Assembly (NCBI GenBank): GCA_937893735.1
Contig: CALBGD010000252.1
Span: 1 to 25,342, forward strand
Direction of reading: 5' to 3'
Origin: an uncultured Clostridia bacterium
GTDB taxonomy: Bacteria; Bacillota; Clostridia; Oscillospirales; Ruminococcaceae
Length of the DNA stretch: 25,342 nt
In this document: one piece after another, positions 6,798-13,889 of the stretch
How positions within the stretch are numbered: position 1 is the stretch's first letter
How the letters are laid out: the number at the start of each line of letters is the position of its first letter
Position numbers and translations under genes: made by a program
The notes under the pieces: model-generated
The model's input: only the letters and a program-made list of their open reading frames with translations
What the model was told of the DNA's origin: nothing
The model's database searches: none

Positions 6798-6838
6798 AAA
6801 AAAGGGGTTATACAGCACGCCAAGTGCCGTATAACCCC
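6798..6838 (-). terminator. Strong terminator after the 57-residue ORF
   Basis: On the reverse strand GGGGTTATAC pairs with its complement (6804-6813 with 6829-6838), and an inner 4-bp GCAC/GTGC stem adds to it. TTTTTT follows directly. It is placed 41 bp after the stop of the small gene at 6880. Confidence 0.9.
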
Positions 6839-6879
6839 GATTGGTTCTTCAATACTCCCGATTGAGCATTGGTAAAATA

Positions 6880-7053
6880 TTAAACTTGCTTGCTCTTTTT
6901 AACAGCGTAGACAGAAAGTGTGCCGTCCTTTTTTTGCTTAACTTCAGCATTGTCACCTTTGCGAGTAATCTGTTTAATGGCATCCAGCACTCTTATGTCG
7001 CTGGGACTGATGCTTTTAGAATCCTGCAAATTGTTTGTGATATTTTCTGTCAT
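6880..7053 (-). CDS. Conserved-looking 57-residue small protein
   Basis: An ATG at 7053 follows AAGGAGG by 7 nt and encodes 57 residues, beginning MTENITNNLQDSKSISPSDI. The charged C-terminal half contains KGDNAEVKQKKDGTLSVYAV and ends in a basic tail. A TTGACA-17-TATACT promoter and a long hairpin with T-run bracket it exactly, so it is a complete monocistronic unit. It is soluble and basic; the VLDAIKQI helix followed by a strand pair hints at a small nucleic-acid-binding or regulatory protein. I recall similar short ORFs on clostridial mobile elements but can name no function. Confidence 0.75.
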   Translation of the reverse strand: MTENITNNLQDSKSISPSDIRVLDAIKQITRKGDNAEVKQKKDGTLSVYAVKKSKQV

Positions 7054-7076
7054 TCCCAATCCTCCTTAAAATGGGT

Positions 7077-7105
7077 AGTATATCCTTTTGAGCGTGGGGT
7101 GTCAA
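7077..7105 (-). promoter_or_regulatory. Promoter of the 57-residue ORF
   Basis: On the reverse strand TTGACA (7100-7105) and TATACT (7077-7082) are 17 bp apart, 23 bp before the start codon at 7053. Confidence 0.85.
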
Positions 7106-7266
7106 GTTTTATTATACAACATCATTTTATTCCATATACATCAGGGAAAGCAACTTGCTTTCTCTGTTTTTTATGCTGAATCGGACTTTATTTCATGCCG
7201 TTATTCAGCAGTTAGTTAGCAGAATTTATACTGCAATATGTAAATATATGGTGTTTTTACTGCCAT

Positions 7267-7298
7267 AAAAAAACTTCAAAATCACGCTTTTGGAGTTT
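7267..7298 (-). terminator. Minus-strand terminator inside the right element end
   Basis: On the reverse strand an 11-nt stem with one mismatch (7271-7281 with 7288-7298) is followed by a T-run. It lies downstream of the stranded phosphatase promoter and 5' stub, and would stop transcripts entering the element from the chromosome. Confidence 0.6.
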
Positions 7299-7325
7299 CA
7301 CAGTATCTTTTCAAAAATCAATCGG

Positions 7326-7347
7326 TAGTAGTATTTTAGTAGTAAAA
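7326..7347. repeat. Right arm-type integrase binding repeats
   Basis: Two direct TAGTAGT heptads at 7326 and 7337 are separated by 4 bp, and the second continues into AAAA, as at 1341-1362. They lie about 73 bp from the right core repeat; the left pair lies about 126 bp from the left core. Confidence 0.6.
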
Positions 7348-7396
7348 CGCTTGCACAGCCACCACATCTTGCAACGATTTGCCGCTAAAAAGCCGC

Positions 7397-7450
7397 TCAG
7401 AACATTGACACCTTACTAGTGCCGTGGCAGACGAAAAGTATCTTGTACAT
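7397..7450 (-). pseudogene. Stranded 5' stub of the phosphatase gene
   Basis: From an ATG at 7450 the reverse strand encodes MYKILFVCHG, identical to the intact phosphatase, then runs into element sequence (TSKVSMF) and stops at 7397. The cysteine nucleophile is present but the loop is cut. An AGGAAA-type ribosome site is kept upstream. This is the original chromosomal gene start, cut off by the insertion. Confidence 0.85.
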
Positions 7451-7452
7451 CG
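7420..7452. repeat. attR core, right copy of 33-bp direct repeat
   Basis: Identical to 1183-1215. The sequence to its right is inferred to be native chromosome up to cdaA. Confidence 0.85.
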
Positions 7453-7496
7453 TGTGGTTTCCTTTTAGGAGGCTTTCCTATAAACGCTTTGCGATT

Positions 7497-7525
7497 ATTA
7501 TAACATATTTTTCGTGGTTTGCATA
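7497..7525 (-). promoter_or_regulatory. Original phosphatase promoter, now separated from its gene
   Basis: On the reverse strand an extended -10 (TGTTATAAT, TATAAT at 7497-7502) lies 47 bp before the stub start codon, with only a weak -35 (TATGCA at 7520-7525). It is divergent from the cdaA promoter. Confidence 0.6.
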
Positions 7526-7590
7526 GTCCCCAAAGGGCAAAACGCCTGCGCACAAATCTGCCGGGCTGAAGAGTTTTTTTCGCGAAATGC

Positions 7591-7619
7591 TTGCATTTCC
7601 TCTGGTATGCTGTTATAAT
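7591..7619 (+). promoter_or_regulatory. Promoter of the cdaA operon
   Basis: TTGCAT (7591-7596) and TATAAT (7614-7619) are 17 bp apart, with a TGT extended -10. The start codon is 37 bp further on. Confidence 0.75.
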
Positions 7620-7655
7620 AAAGAGTAGACATTTTTTATCAGGGAGGTCACGCCG

Positions 7656-9023
7656 TTGGACTCATTCAATTTCCACACGATAAAGGCTAATTTCATTGCT
7701 ACCATTCAGAATTTCGGCATATGGGACGTTATAGACATCCTCATTCTGGTGGTGATATTCTTCGTTATAATCCGCTTCATGCGGGAGACCCGCGCAGCAC
7801 AGCTCTTTAAGGGAATCATGCTGATCATATGCATACTTCTCGTGATGTCGTTCACTCCGCTGAAGGTCACGAGCTTCCTGTTCCAGAATATGTTCCAGAT
7901 GGGAATACTGGCGGTCGTGGTGGTGTTCCAGCCGGAACTCCGCCGTATGCTGGAGAAGATAGGAAACGCCCGTGTTGCAAAGATCAAGAGCCAGCCGGAG
8001 CAGCGCCGTGCAAGGCTGATACAGGGCGTATCGGACGCCTGCGACCAGCTCCTGCGGACTAAGACCAGCGCCATGATAATCATTGAGCAGAACACCGACC
8101 TCACTGATTACATGGAGCACTGCACCGTGATAGACGGCGAGCCTGACCCGCAGCTTATATGCAACCTGTTCTATTTCAAGGCTCCCATGCACGGGACTGC
8201 CGTTGTGATACGCAACGACCGCGTGTACGAGGGCGGCTGCCTGCTGAAAGGTCTTACTCCGGAATCCACCGAGGAGGAGCGCTTTGAGGCTCTGCGCAGC
8301 CTTGTCGAGAGCACGGACGCCCTCGCAATAACCGTATCCGAGCACGCGGGTGAGATATGCTTCATGAAAAAGGACAAGGTGATGGACCTTATCTACAACC
8401 CCAAAGAAAAGGTAAAGCTGAACCTCACTGAAAACATGAGTTTTTCCGGCGACGACTCCAAGCGGCAGGATTTTGACTTCCTTGCTTCCGCCTCCGCAAG
8501 GGAGGAGGCTATCGCCGGAATAGCCAATGCCTGCGAGCGGCTCAGCCGCACAAGGACCGGCGCGCTTATAGTCATCGAGAGAAACACGAAGCTCGGCAAT
8601 ATCATTGAGCAGTCCACCGTCATAAACGCGAAGCCCGACCCGGACTTTATATGCAACCTGTTCTACAACAAGGCTCCGCTGCATGACGGCGCCGCGATAA
8701 TCCGCGGAAACCGCGTGTACGCCGCCGGGTGCTTCCTGCCGCCGACAACGCGGAACGACGCGGTAGACAGCAGCCTTGGCTCCAGACACCGCGCCGCGAT
8801 AGGCATGAGCGAGAATTCCGACGCAATGGTGATCGTAGTATCCGAGGAGACCGGAATAATCTCAGTTGCCGAGAGCGGTCAGCTCACGCGCTCCGTGGGT
8901 CAGCAGGACCCGAAGAAGTGGCTGACGCATATTCTTCAGGACAGAATGCCCGCGGCTGTAAAGAGAGGATTTTTCGGAAACAGGACGCACAGGACCAAGA
9001 AGAATAGTCAGGAGGAAATATGA
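7656..9023 (+). CDS. cdaA: CdaA-type diadenylate cyclase with tandem cyclase domains
   Basis: The protein makes cyclic-di-AMP from two ATP at the membrane. Three hydrophobic helices (about 23-41, 52-67, 73-92) match CdaA, but the length is 455 residues against about 270-285 for the usual form. A first DAC domain (about 117-245) is followed by a second (about 283-415). The second has the catalytic DGA (344-346 in PLHDGAAIIR) and RHR (377-379 in GSRHRAA). In the first the matching sites read PMHGTAVVIR and EERFEALRS, so both catalytic motifs are lost. The repeats share many blocks, such as DPxxICNLFY with KAP. TTG at 7656 is the start, with GGGAGG 8 nt before it. It overlaps cdaR by 4 bases. 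Confidence 0.92.
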   Translation: MDSFNFHTIKANFIATIQNFGIWDVIDILILVVIFFVIIRFMRETRAAQLFKGIMLIICILLVMSFTPLKVTSFLFQNMFQMGILAVVVVFQPELRRMLEKIGNARVAKIKSQPEQRRARLIQGVSDACDQLLRTKTSAMIIIEQNTDLTDYMEHCTVIDGEPDPQLICNLFYFKAPMHGTAVVIRNDRVYEGGCLLKGLTPESTEEERFEALRSLVESTDALAITVSEHAGEICFMKKDKVMDLIYNPKEKVKLNLTENMSFSGDDSKRQDFDFLASASAREEAIAGIANACERLSRTRTGALIVIERNTKLGNIIEQSTVINAKPDPDFICNLFYNKAPLHDGAAIIRGNRVYAAGCFLPPTTRNDAVDSSLGSRHRAAIGMSENSDAMVIVVSEETGIISVAESGQLTRSVGQQDPKKWLTHILQDRMPAAVKRGFFGNRTHRTKKNSQEEI

Positions 9024-10372
9024 GCAGTGAAAACAATTCTCCGGAGCAGTTTGAGGGAACCTCCCAGCACCGAAGCATGAAATACTATCTCAAGGCATTC
9101 GCTGCGATGTGGCGCAATGGCGGCAATATCACAACGCTGCTCATCAGCGTTGTTCTGGCGATCGTCGTGTGGATATTAGTCAGAGTGTTCGCCTATCCGG
9201 ACACGACAAAGAAGATAAACGGAGTAGATATACAGGCTCAGCTCACGCAGTACATGAAGGACAACAACCTCCAGATAACAAGCATGAGCGACAAGACGGT
9301 AGACCTCGAGCTTTCCGGCAAGAGCGTGGATATCGTGAACTACCGCGCGGACGATTTCCTTGCAAGGCTGGATCTTTCCACCGTGCGCAGTGCGGGTACA
9401 TTCCCGGTGGAGGTGGACGTTTACCGCACCGATAATCCCGACCAGCGCGCGGACACCTCGGATTACAGCCCGAGAATAGTTACGCTGGTGGTTGAGGAGA
9501 TAGTAACGAGGGAGTTCAACATAAGCGCTGACGCCTCCGGTGTCAGCGTTACGGACGACTACCACATGGACACCATCACGGCGGAGCCCTCCACTGTGAA
9601 GATAACCGGCTCTATTGAGATACTCAACAAGATAAGCCGTGTAGAAGCGAGGGCGGACGTCAGCGGAATGCTGACAGAAACAGTGTCCTCCGATACGGGG
9701 CTTGTGCTGTACGATTCCACCGGGGCAAGGATACAGTCCGACAGCCTTGAGATGAGCGCACAGAGCGCAGTCGTGAACATTCCGGTTTACCCGAAGAAGG
9801 AGCTCCCGCTCACGTTCACATTCGGCGGAGTTCCCACGAATTTCGACATCGACAGCCTTGAATACACCATTCAGCCTGAAAGCATAATGGTGGCGGCGCC
9901 GGACGAGAGCATATTCAACCTTTCGGAGCTCAATATCGGCACAGTCAACATCGCGGATATCAAGTTCAACCAGACTACCTCCACGATACCGATATCGCTG
10001 AAGGAGGGCTACAAGAACCTTTCCGGCAACAACTGCGCGCGCATCACATGGAAGATCTCCGATTACAGCAAGCTGGACTATCAGGCGACAAATATCACGG
10101 TTGTCAACGCCCCGAATGATATGGACGTTGACGTAATAACCAACGAGCTGACGCTCAGCGTTATCGGTCCGTCCTCGGAGATAAGCAGGCTGTCGTCCGC
10201 AAATCTGTTCGTCACCGCAGACCTGCTTGGAGTAACGCTCAACGAGGGGTCGCAGGACGTTCCGGTTTCTGTTATCATCAGCGGAAGCGGTTCGGATAAA
10301 ACGCAGTGCTGGGCGCTCGGAAGCTATATGATAACGGTGAACGCGCGAAAGCTTGCCGCCGCGGAGGAATAA
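9020..10372 (+). CDS. cdaR: CdaR-like YbbR-domain regulator of the cyclase
   Basis: The 450-residue protein has a short cytoplasmic N-terminus, one membrane helix (about 38-57, TLLISVVLAIVVWILV), and an extracellular part made of repeated YbbR-like beta domains (recurring patterns such as VDLELSGKS, VKITGSIEIL and LTLSVIGPSSEI). In Firmicutes the YbbR protein next to CdaA binds and tunes the cyclase at the membrane. It starts inside the cdaA stop (ATGA), so the two are co-translated. The usual third gene, glmM, does not follow; a flavoprotein gene starts directly after the stop. Confidence 0.9.
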   Translation: MSSENNSPEQFEGTSQHRSMKYYLKAFAAMWRNGGNITTLLISVVLAIVVWILVRVFAYPDTTKKINGVDIQAQLTQYMKDNNLQITSMSDKTVDLELSGKSVDIVNYRADDFLARLDLSTVRSAGTFPVEVDVYRTDNPDQRADTSDYSPRIVTLVVEEIVTREFNISADASGVSVTDDYHMDTITAEPSTVKITGSIEILNKISRVEARADVSGMLTETVSSDTGLVLYDSTGARIQSDSLEMSAQSAVVNIPVYPKKELPLTFTFGGVPTNFDIDSLEYTIQPESIMVAAPDESIFNLSELNIGTVNIADIKFNQTTSTIPISLKEGYKNLSGNNCARITWKISDYSKLDYQATNITVVNAPNDMDVDVITNELTLSVIGPSSEISRLSSANLFVTADLLGVTLNEGSQDVPVSVIISGSGSDKTQCWALGSYMITVNARKLAAAEE

Positions 10373-11956
10373 ATGGCGATAATAGTTTCACAGATAAAGA
10401 CCACCCTTGACGAGCCAAAGGAAAACGCAGTCGGGAAAGCCCTTGCCGAGCTCGGGATAAAGCCCGGCGAGGCGGAAGCCCGTCTGTACAAGAGCTCCGT
10501 GGACGCGCGGCGTGAAATATGCTTCGTGCACTCGGTGTATGTTTCCCTGAAAGACCGCTCCCGGGAGAAGCGCCTTGCGGAAAAGCGGCAGAACGTCCGG
10601 CTGTTTGAGCCCGGGGAGCTCTCCGTCAGCTTCGGCACTGAACAGCCGCAGGGCGATATGATCGTTGCGGGCTTCGGCCCGGCGGGAATGTTCTGCGCGC
10701 TGACCCTGTGCGAATTCGGCTATAAGCCGGTGGTGCTGGAGCGCGGCGCGGATATGGATTCCCGCGTGCAGGCGGTGGAGGGCTACTGGAAGGGCGGCGC
10801 GCTCGACCCGGCGACGAATGTGCAGTTCGGAGAGGGCGGCGCAGGCACCTTTTCAGACGGGAAGCTCACCACCAGAATAAACGACCCGCTGTGCTCCCGG
10901 GTGCTGGAGCGCTTCGTGGAATTCGGCGCGCCTGAGGACATACTCACCAGCGCCAAGCCGCACATCGGCACGGACAGGCTTCGCGGAGTGGTGAAGAATC
11001 TCCGCAGGCGGATAACCGAGCTCGGCGGGGAGGTCAGGTTTCTCTCGCCTCTGAGCGGTATCACGCGCGGCACTGGCAGGATAACGTCAGTCAGCGTGAA
11101 CGGCGCTGATATCCCGTGCGGGACGCTGGCTCTCGCGGTAGGGCACTCGGCGCACGATACGTTCAGAATGCTCCTTGACAGCGGGATAGGGCTTGTGCCT
11201 AAGCCGTTTTCTGTCGGCGCGAGAATAGAGCACCTCCAGACGGACATAGACCGCGCGCTTTACGGAAAGTACGCAGGACACCCGGCGCTCCCTCCGGCGG
11301 AATATCAGCTCTCCTACCACGAGGGCGGCAGAGGAGTGTACACGTTCTGTATGTGCCCGGGAGGCTATGTCGTTGCCTCCGCGAGCGCCCCGGGGACTGT
11401 CGTGACTAACGGCATGAGCTACTACGACAGAGCCGGGAAAAACGCCAACAGCGCGGTGCTGGTTTCCGTTTCCCCGGAGGATTTCGGCGGCGGACCGCTC
11501 GGCGGCGCGGAGTTCATTCAGCGGTTGGAGCAGAAAGCGTATCAGCTCGGAAAGGGCCGCAGGGCTCCTGCGGCGCTGACCCGGGAGTTTATCTCCGGCG
11601 GGAGCAGCTTCACCCTCGGCAGGGTAGACCCGACCTATTCCCTCGGCGTTGAGCCTGCAAGGCTTGACGAGCTCTTCCCGGAATTCGTGACGGCTCCCAT
11701 GCGCAACGGTCTGCGGTATTTTGACCGCCGGATTTCCGGATTCTCCGACAGCGACAGCATTCTCACGGCGATAGAAACGCGCAGCAGCTCCCCGGTAAGG
11801 CTCCCGAGGAACGAGGCGGGATACTCCGAATGCGCGGATAATCTGTTCCCCTGCGGCGAGGGCTGCGGCTATGCCGGCGGCATAATGTCCGCGGCGGTCG
11901 ATGGTATCCGCACGGCTATCAGGATAATGGAGAGATTCGCTCCGCCAAGGGACTGA
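10373..11956 (+). CDS. FAD-dependent dehydrogenase, COG2509 family
   Basis: The 527-residue protein has an N-terminal segment of about 90 residues typical of this family, then the FAD-binding dinucleotide fold GFGPAGMFCAL at 100-110 and ERGADMDSR after strand 2. Family blocks follow: FGEGGAGTFSDGKLTTR, a central GGRGVYTFCMCPGG, and a C-terminal FPCGEGCGYAGGIMSAA that closes the FAD site. The substrate is unknown for the family. The ATG follows the cdaR stop without a gap and a GGAGG lies just before it, so it belongs to the cdaA operon. Its hairpin terminator begins 24 bp after the stop. Confidence 0.88.
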   Translation: MAIIVSQIKTTLDEPKENAVGKALAELGIKPGEAEARLYKSSVDARREICFVHSVYVSLKDRSREKRLAEKRQNVRLFEPGELSVSFGTEQPQGDMIVAGFGPAGMFCALTLCEFGYKPVVLERGADMDSRVQAVEGYWKGGALDPATNVQFGEGGAGTFSDGKLTTRINDPLCSRVLERFVEFGAPEDILTSAKPHIGTDRLRGVVKNLRRRITELGGEVRFLSPLSGITRGTGRITSVSVNGADIPCGTLALAVGHSAHDTFRMLLDSGIGLVPKPFSVGARIEHLQTDIDRALYGKYAGHPALPPAEYQLSYHEGGRGVYTFCMCPGGYVVASASAPGTVVTNGMSYYDRAGKNANSAVLVSVSPEDFGGGPLGGAEFIQRLEQKAYQLGKGRRAPAALTREFISGGSSFTLGRVDPTYSLGVEPARLDELFPEFVTAPMRNGLRYFDRRISGFSDSDSILTAIETRSSSPVRLPRNEAGYSECADNLFPCGEGCGYAGGIMSAAVDGIRTAIRIMERFAPPRD

Positions 11957-11979
11957 ATAATTCCACCGGAACGATATAC

Positions 11980-12016
11980 AATAACCCCTGAAAGAGTTTT
12001 TTCGGGGGTTATTTTT
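11980..12016 (+). terminator. Terminator of the cdaA operon
   Basis: A 15-pair stem (AATAACCCC and TGAAA with their complements, 11980-11994 and 11999-12013) is followed by TTT. The next ATG (12017) directly abuts the T-run. Confidence 0.85.
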
Positions 12017-12445
12017 ATGGGATTTGTTCTGTTTATCGGGGACTGCGGAATAAGCAAAATGCCGTTCGGTATCCGCTCGGTGAGTGCGGAGCGCGTGAGG
12101 CTCATAGACTGCCCGGAATGTGTAGTCGTGCTCGGTTACGGAGCGGAGCTCCCGGTGGTAAGAAGCGCCGCCGGGGTGCTGATAAACGGCGACTGCGGCG
12201 GGGAGCTCCCGGTGGAGCGGCTGGGCGGAGTTCAGCTCATAACCTGCGGCAGATGCGGCAAGAATACGGTCTGCCTTACCTCGGATTCCGGGGAAACGGT
12301 CACGGCGGCGCTCAACCGCGCAGTAACAACGCTGTACGGAGTATGCGAGCCGCTGGAATATCCGATGGAGCGCCTCCCCGGGACTTCTGAATTCGGCTGT
12401 ATGGCGGCGTTTGCGGCGGCTGTTCTCCTCGGGAAAATAACATGA
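12017..12445 (+). CDS. Hypothetical protein, cysteine-rich
   Basis: A 142-codon frame uses the same GC-rich codon choice as its neighbours. The product contains two GDCG motifs (near residues 8 and 58), a CGRCG pair, and a C-terminal GCMAAFAAAVLLG helix. No family is recognised. The start is uncertain: the first ATG sits immediately after the terminator T-run, and the only ribosome-like signal (GGGGG) is inside the terminator stem. Later in-frame GTG codons are alternatives. No promoter is visible, so it may be expressed by readthrough from the cdaA operon. Confidence 0.6.
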   Translation: MGFVLFIGDCGISKMPFGIRSVSAERVRLIDCPECVVVLGYGAELPVVRSAAGVLINGDCGGELPVERLGGVQLITCGRCGKNTVCLTSDSGETVTAALNRAVTTLYGVCEPLEYPMERLPGTSEFGCMAAFAAAVLLGKIT

Positions 12446-12471
12446 GGCGCTGTGTTCTTACAGCGCCTCAT
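12442..12471. terminator. Bidirectional terminator between convergent genes
   Basis: A perfect 12-bp stem (12442-12453 with 12460-12471) overlaps the last codon of the plus-strand gene. On the minus strand it is followed by GTTATTTT and serves the exporter operon. Confidence 0.8.
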
Positions 12472-12488
12472 ATAATATCAAAGCCGTA

Positions 12489-13889
12489 TCATTTCTTTCC
12501 TGCCATCTTGATTATTTCGCCTAATTTCAGGCGGCTGCCGTTGTGCAGGATTATCATTTCGTAGACCCTTGCAACTATCACGGCAACGAGCACGTCAAAC
12601 GCCGCGAGGATAAGCACGGCTATCAGCACCTGCGGAAGCGAGAGCGTTCCGAGGAGGAGCGCAGACGGAAGCGCAAACGGCGAGCTTATCGGGAAGAAGT
12701 AGGAGAACATCTGCATTCCGCTGATGGAAGCCGCACCGGATTCAAGGCTGTTCATGGTTGTCATAACGGGGAAATACGCGAGGTAGAAGCCCAGAACTCC
12801 CAGCAAAGAATAAGGCTGCATTGCCTGCGCCAGATCCTCCATTCTGCTGACGGAAGCGCCGACGAGGGCGGCTATCAGCGCGAAGAACAGGAATCCGAGA
12901 ATGAATATCACGAATATCAGGATAAATGTGAGCGGCGACAGCGTGCCGAAGCTGCTGGTGAGCGCCTGCGCGATATCCGCATTCTGTCCGGTCTGGAGCG
13001 CGGGGTTATCCATCATCTTCATGATATCTCCGCCGATGCCGAACGGAGCGGTAGCCGCGAAGCTTACAACGCCGAGAATGCATATCATCAGGAACTGGAG
13101 CAGGGAGATAAGTCCCATTGCCAGAACCTTTCCGATGACTACTGCGAGGGGTCTCACAGAAGTAAGCAGAAGCTCCATTACTCTGGAGGTCTTTTCTGTC
13201 GCGATGGACTGAGCTACGGTCTGACCGTATGCGAATATCAGAATGAACAGTATCAGCGAAACTACCATCGGAACGATGTAGTTTATCATGGTTTCAAAGA
13301 CGCTCCATTCGCCTGCCCCCGCCTCTATCTTGGAGGTGTTCACATAGCGCTGGGAAGCTTCATAGTTTTCAGGAGAAACGCCGCTGTTTATCACGTTGCG
13401 GTATTTCACCATCTCAGAAACGAAGCCTGCCGCCGCGTCAATGGAAGCGCTGTCGGTATCCGGCGAGTAGTAGACCTTTACGGAATATCCGGAGATGGTT
13501 CCATCGTCCTCGTCTGCTGAAATAAGTATTACCGCCTGACCCTCGTCTGCCGAGGAGGTCTCCTCTATCAGTTTATCAGTGGTTTTGTCGCTTGCCGTGA
13601 AGTGAAGCCCGTAGTTTGCAAGTGCGGCTGTGTCCTCGTCTGTAAGTATGCCGGCTTCATCGGCGAGATAAAGCGTACGGAACTGCATATCCACAGATGT
13701 GTCACCAGAGCCTGTGATGATATCTCCGGCGCCTGTCAGCTTGGGGATTATGTTGAGTCCGCCCACCAACAGTATCACGATCACGCCGATTATTACGGAG
13801 CTTACGATAAAGGATTTTGATTTCACGAACTGAATGAAGGTGAATCCGAATACCTTCTGCCAGCCTCTTGCGGCGCTGCTGTTATTCAT
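12489..13889 (-). CDS. ABC-2 type exporter permease, NatB-like
   Basis: The protein (466 residues from the ATG at 13889; a GTG at 13898 is an alternative) has one N-terminal membrane helix (SFIVSSVIIGVIVILLVGG). A large extracytoplasmic domain follows, ending near ETMINYIVPM, and then a cluster of about five helices with the conserved TEKTSRVMELLLTSVRP block. This is the COG1668/NatB arrangement, used to export sodium, peptides or drugs. GGTGG lies 5 nt before the chosen ATG. It overlaps the ATPase gene by 8 bases and shares its regulated promoter at 14805-14853. Confidence 0.88.
   Translation of the reverse strand: MNNSSAARGWQKVFGFTFIQFVKSKSFIVSSVIIGVIVILLVGGLNIIPKLTGAGDIITGSGDTSVDMQFRTLYLADEAGILTDEDTAALANYGLHFTASDKTTDKLIEETSSADEGQAVILISADEDDGTISGYSVKVYYSPDTDSASIDAAAGFVSEMVKYRNVINSGVSPENYEASQRYVNTSKIEAGAGEWSVFETMINYIVPMVVSLILFILIFAYGQTVAQSIATEKTSRVMELLLTSVRPLAVVIGKVLAMGLISLLQFLMICILGVVSFAATAPFGIGGDIMKMMDNPALQTGQNADIAQALTSSFGTLSPLTFILIFVIFILGFLFFALIAALVGASVSRMEDLAQAMQPYSLLGVLGFYLAYFPVMTTMNSLESGAASISGMQMFSYFFPISSPFALPSALLLGTLSLPQVLIAVLILAAFDVLVAVIVARVYEMIILHNGSRLKLGEIIKMAGKK

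Larger units (their letters stand above)
1183..7452. mobile_element. Decayed integrative element inserted in the 5' end of the phosphatase gene
   Basis: The block is bounded by identical 33-bp repeats that include the first ten codons of the phosphatase. Inside each end lie similarly spaced TAGTAGT repeats. The interior is visibly more AT-rich than the flanks, especially 1440-1870 and 6660-7350. It contains a Tn916-type integrase remnant, phage-like gene fragments, a sigma-like regulator of the kind common on conjugative elements, a toxin-antitoxin pair and a DUF262 nuclease operon. Relaxase, coupling protein and structural phage genes are absent, so it is a remnant or a cargo island, not a complete ICE or prophage. 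The boundaries come from the repeat; the exact crossover base within it cannot be fixed. Confidence 0.85.

Noticed and set aside
7662..8789. Long minus-strand frame (375 codons) opposite cdaA
   Set aside because: It is the complement shadow of a well-supported plus-strand gene with recognised domains; its translation is His- and Val-rich with no known motif and no ribosome site.
12543..13520. Plus-strand frame of 325 codons opposite the NatB-like permease
   Set aside because: The translation is rich in Arg, His and Tyr, which is typical of antisense to a hydrophobic gene; no start signal.
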